Assembly (NCBI GenBank): GCA_002787355.1
Contig: PCWN01000008.1
Span: 1 to 63,438, forward strand
DNA from: Candidatus Magasanikbacteria bacterium CG11_big_fil_rev_8_21_14_0_20_39_34
GTDB taxonomy: Bacteria; Patescibacteriota; Patescibacteriia; Magasanikbacterales; UBA922
Direction: 5' to 3'
DNA length: 63,438 bases
Shown here: positions 60,071-63,438 of the stretch, piece after piece
Layout of the letters: each line of letters opens with the position of its first letter
Numbering within the stretch: the first letter of the stretch is position 1
Made by a program: the position numbers and the translations under genes
The notes under the pieces: generated by a model
What the model was told of the DNA's origin: nothing
The model's database searches: none
Seen by the model: only the letters and a program-made list of their open reading frames with translations

Positions 60071-61480
60071 ATGTTTTCCATTCCTTCAAAAAAAGTATTC
60101 AAATCATTTCTTGTTTTCCTCTCCCTTGTTGGGTTTGCCATTATTGTGAACCCTTGGACAAATATTGACATTCTATTATTGCTCATTACGGCACTGGTAG
60201 CAAGTTATATCTTCCTTCAAGAAAAATTACTTCTTGTATTTTTGATCATACGACCAACGCTCGATCATTGGCGAGACTATCCCCTTATTACCTATCAAGG
60301 TACCGTCATAAATCTGAATTCCACACTCTCTATTCTTCTGCTTATTTGGTGTATTTTTATAGTACTGCGTTATAGAGTTCGTCTCAAGAATCATCTTTTT
60401 TTGTTAAGCGCATTTTTTTTGAGCCTTCTTACCCTCTTGAGTTCACTCTACAGTGTAGACCCATTTACTAGCCTTATAGAATCCTTGAAGCTCTACAACA
60501 TATTTTTCCTATTTATTGCAGGATACATTCTCATAAAAGCGGAAAAAATATCCCTCCAGGAAATATTTTTTACCACCATACTCTCTGCCATTGTCCCCAT
60601 ACTTACGGGACTCTATCAACTTATTACTGGAACCGGTCTTACCACAGATGATATCCATGGAAGAATCCTTGGTACCCTTGCCCATCCAAATGTGTTTGCC
60701 TTTTTAGTACTTTGGCTACTTTTTTTCTATGTCCAGTTTACGCACATAACCAAAAAATATCTATCCTCTAAAAAAATACAAAATATCATAGGCGGTTTTC
60801 TTTTTTTGCTTCTCTTGTTTACCTATACCCGTGCTGCACTTCTTGGATTTCTTATTTTTTTAGGGTGCATTGGTCTTATAAAATACAGAAAAATATTTTT
60901 CATAAGTACCGGAACGCTCATACTTCTCTATGGACTTTTCTTTCCTATCAATGCACTCATCAGAAATACAACTTCTTATGATCTGCAAAATATAAGCGTC
61001 ATAAGTAGACTTACGGCTCGTAGTGAGGACGCTGACTCCATATCCTGGAGAAGTTCCGTGACACGAGAAAGCATACCCATTGGTCTTAAAAAACCATTTT
61101 TTGGGTATGGATATGGGACCTTTCCTGTTGTCTGGGAAAATTTTCGTGGAGATGAACATCTTTGGGACTCTGGAGTGGAAGCACATGATGACTACCTACG
61201 CCTATTTGTAGAAGTTGGAAGCATTGGACTCTTCCTTTACCTCATGTTCATTGTTTCTTTTATCTTTTTTGTTGGAAAAAATATTACCAAAGAACCAAAA
61301 GAAAAATATTTGCTCTTTGGTTGGGTCATTACCTTTGCGCTTTTGAGTCTCTCAGACAATATGTTACACCACACACCTGTCATGTGGCCCATGTGGACGC
61401 TTTGGGGAGCCATGGTGGCAAATTATTATAAAGAAAAACTTTTTGATTGGTCCCCAGAAAATGTATTGGAATCCAAATAA
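60071..61480 (+). CDS. O-antigen ligase-like membrane protein
   Basis: A 469-aa polytopic protein with about 11 hydrophobic segments. RESIPIGLKKPFFGYGYG and AHDDYLRLFVEVGSIG are signatures of the Wzy/O-antigen ligase fold. Compared with the 693-aa protein at 9916 it lacks the C-terminal TPRs. It is divergent from the GT4/GHL15 unit. It probably polymerises or transfers lipid-linked oligosaccharide. Confidence 0.85.
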   Translation: MFSIPSKKVFKSFLVFLSLVGFAIIVNPWTNIDILLLLITALVASYIFLQEKLLLVFLIIRPTLDHWRDYPLITYQGTVINLNSTLSILLLIWCIFIVLRYRVRLKNHLFLLSAFFLSLLTLLSSLYSVDPFTSLIESLKLYNIFFLFIAGYILIKAEKISLQEIFFTTILSAIVPILTGLYQLITGTGLTTDDIHGRILGTLAHPNVFAFLVLWLLFFYVQFTHITKKYLSSKKIQNIIGGFLFLLLLFTYTRAALLGFLIFLGCIGLIKYRKIFFISTGTLILLYGLFFPINALIRNTTSYDLQNISVISRLTARSEDADSISWRSSVTRESIPIGLKKPFFGYGYGTFPVVWENFRGDEHLWDSGVEAHDDYLRLFVEVGSIGLFLYLMFIVSFIFFVGKNITKEPKEKYLLFGWVITFALLSLSDNMLHHTPVMWPMWTLWGAMVANYYKEKLFDWSPENVLESK

Positions 61481-61575
61481 AAATCTACTTTATTTGTCAT
61501 TGAAAACCGTAGGTGAAGCAATCCACCTATGTAGACTATACTCCATATTTCTCCAGAAACCATCATCCACTCACT

Positions 61576-61857
61576 ATGAACAATACCTACTTTGTCTATA
61601 TTATGGCAAATAGAAAGTTTGGAACCATGTACGTTGGAGTGACAAATAGTCTACACCGAAGAGTTGCAGAACATAAAACAGGATACGGATCAAAATTTGT
61701 ATCTCAGTATAAATTACATCGATGCGTTTACTATGAGACCTATGGAAATATTCAAGAGGCAATAAAGCGAGAAAAGCAACTCAAAGCCGGTACACGAAAA
61801 CAAAAAATAGAACTCATAGAAAAAGAGAACCTGGCTTGGAGAGATCTATGCACGTAA
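61576..61857 (+). CDS. Small GIY-YIG domain protein (COG2827-like)
   Basis: 93 aa from ATG 61576 (the frame is open to 61513 but runs through repeat sequence). The GIY-YIG core is YFVYIMANRKFGTMYVGVT with the Arg in HRRVAEH and Glu in IKREKQLK. It is a URI-like minimal nuclease domain. Both flanks are repeat copies, so it may belong to the repeat family. Its role is unknown. Confidence 0.88.
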   Translation: MNNTYFVYIMANRKFGTMYVGVTNSLHRRVAEHKTGYGSKFVSQYKLHRCVYYETYGNIQEAIKREKQLKAGTRKQKIELIEKENLAWRDLCT

Positions 61858-61886
61858 AAATAAATTTGGAGTTAAAGCAAATAGGT

Positions 61887-61910
61887 GGATCCCAACTTCG
61901 TTGGGATGAC
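61887..61910. repeat. Perfect hairpin of a second dispersed-repeat type
   Basis: ATCCCAAC (61889-61896), TTC, GTTGGGAT (61900-61907): an 8-bp perfect stem. Its GGATCCCAACTTCGTTGGGA form resembles a second kind of dispersed repeat that occurs in the same repeat clusters elsewhere (from memory). Confidence 0.6.
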
Positions 61911-62381
61911 AAGAGTGTATTATTACAAAATAAACCATCTATACAATCATATTTCTCTGTCATTGCGAGATATGAAATAACCGAGGTACTCTACAATATA
62001 AACCAATTTGAAAAATTAATACTTCTTTTGTCATTGCGAACCGCAGGTGAAGCAATCCACCCATATAAAGAATGCTCCATATTTCTCATAAGCTTTTTAA
62101 AATTTTACCAATCAAATTAAAATATACTTCTTTTGTCATTGCGAGTGTAACGAAGCAATCCACCTATGTAAATCATACGCCATATGAGTTCCAAGCATTC
62201 ATCCTAATATCCAAACTACAATCAAATAAGTAGATTGCCACGCCGTATACTCGGCTCGCAATGACAGAGAGGTGCCTGGCAGATAAAAAATATACAAACT
62301 TCACTTGTGTCATTGCGAGTGTACGAAGCAGTCCACCTATGCAGAATATACTCCCAGTTTTTTATAAAAATTCCATAAAAT

Positions 62382-62411
62382 AAAAAATACCGACTGAAAT
62401 CGGTATTTTTT
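62382..62411. terminator. Bidirectional hairpin near the GC junction
   Basis: A 12-bp stem AAAAAATACCGA/TCGGTATTTTTT with loop CTGAAA. It lies about 50 bp before the jump to high G+C. Confidence 0.8.
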
Positions 62412-62461
62412 ATTTATCTCTACATACCAGTGTAATGCACTGATATTCACAGATTGATTTG

Positions 62462-62493
62462 CCCAGGCGTACGATGGGTATGCACGCCTTGGG
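62462..62493 (-). terminator. Terminator-like hairpin of the GC-rich gene
   Basis: CCCAGGCGT (62462-62470) pairs with ACGCCTTGGG (62484-62493) with one bulge. It lies 60 bp past the stop of the leftward gene. No T tract follows, so this is weak. Confidence 0.4.
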
Positions 62494-62554
62494 GCTTGGG
62501 GGGTGTCACGTCGCGGGAAACGACGTGACGAAAGGTGGGGGGAGGACTACTCGG

Positions 62555-63438
<884 letters not shown>

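Larger units (their letters stand above)
61481..62360. repeat. Dispersed TGTCATTGCGA...GAAGCAATCCACC repeats
   Basis: At least four direct copies lie at 61481-61553, 62020-62090, 62123-62186 and 62291-62354. A partial copy is at about 61955-61970 and one inverted copy at 62231-62270. The unit is about 65-75 bp: a TACTTCTTT-like lead, TGTCATTGCGA, a variable part, GAAGCAATCCACCTAT, then often ACTCCATATTTCTC. The region 61858-62554 has no other gene. Such GCGA-rich repeats are known as dispersed intergenic elements in several bacterial groups. Confidence 0.85.

Noticed and set aside
61836-62120. 94-codon frame after the small GIY-YIG gene
   Set aside because: It runs through repeat copies and has low-complexity composition; no protein-like pattern.
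61481-62360. CRISPR array
   Set aside because: Repeat copies are unevenly spaced, imperfect and partly inverted, and no cas gene is in the window. Dispersed intergenic repeats fit better.

Overview
The window looks like a bacterial chromosome segment from the Patescibacteria/CPR radiation. It is AT-rich (roughly one third G+C by eye) and reads cleanly with the standard code. UGA is a true stop, for example in the repeated ATGA gene overlaps, which argues against the UGA=Gly lineages. Promoters are strong sigma70-like boxes. Several small families known mainly from CPR genomes are present (DUF5659-like, DUF5663-like, a 50-aa recombinase-neighbour protein). Assignment below phylum level is not supported by what can be seen.

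Layout. (1) 1-12.0 kb: a leftward surface-polysaccharide operon with O-antigen ligase/TPR, NAD-sugar epimerase, several GT4 glycosyltransferases, methyltransferases, a polysaccharide deacetylase, FkbM and a GT2 cut by the window edge. Most genes are chained by ATGA overlaps, and a decayed GT4 remnant lies inside. (2) 12.1-13.4 kb: rpmG, a DUF1189-like membrane protein and tRNA-Trp. (3) 13.4-27.7 kb: an integrated accessory element. A large serine recombinase has its last codons inside the tRNA-Trp 3' end. It is followed by small element genes, an unrecognised 572-aa gene, and a rightward cassette of HTH, MmeI-like DNA methyltransferase, SF2 helicase and GIY-YIG protein. Then come a broken gene, a DUF2779 nuclease and a possible HEPN protein. 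This is the best candidate for an undescribed defence or modification system. (4) 27.9-38.5 kb: aldehyde dehydrogenase, cupin-like protein, TrmB-like regulator, aldo/keto reductase, Na+/solute symporter, methyltransferase, a LamG surface protein, a three-gene CPR-type hypothetical cluster, a GFA protein and a HAD protein. (5) 38.6-46.8 kb: ABC-F ATPase, a foreign-looking one-gene cassette of raised G+C, a phosphotransferase-like protein, Ung, an AlgI/AlgJ-like O-acetylation pair, MsrB and YibE/F. (6) 46.9-56.6 kb: tRNA-Thr, a winged-helix/TrmB-like domain fused to a threonine-synthase-like PLP enzyme, a second PLP enzyme, a six-gene rightward run (SGNH hydrolase to a tandem-SET protein) and a cold-shock protein. 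(7) 56.7-61.9 kb: a GHL15-like secreted protein, a GT4, a second O-antigen ligase and a small GIY-YIG protein. (8) 61.5-62.4 kb: dispersed repeats. (9) 62.46-63.44 kb: an abruptly GC-rich block encoding a thrombospondin type-3 repeat protein, which is either a recent transfer or an assembly chimera.

How the genes work together. Regions 1, 5 and 7 supply assembly, polymerisation, O-acetylation and trimming of envelope glycans. Region 3 is a mobile unit inserted at tRNA-Trp that carries its own putative protection module. Region 6 pairs two fold-type II PLP enzymes, one with a built-in DNA-binding domain and an operator-like promoter. Near-identical terminator/promoter modules recur after tRNA-Thr and before two downstream transcription units.
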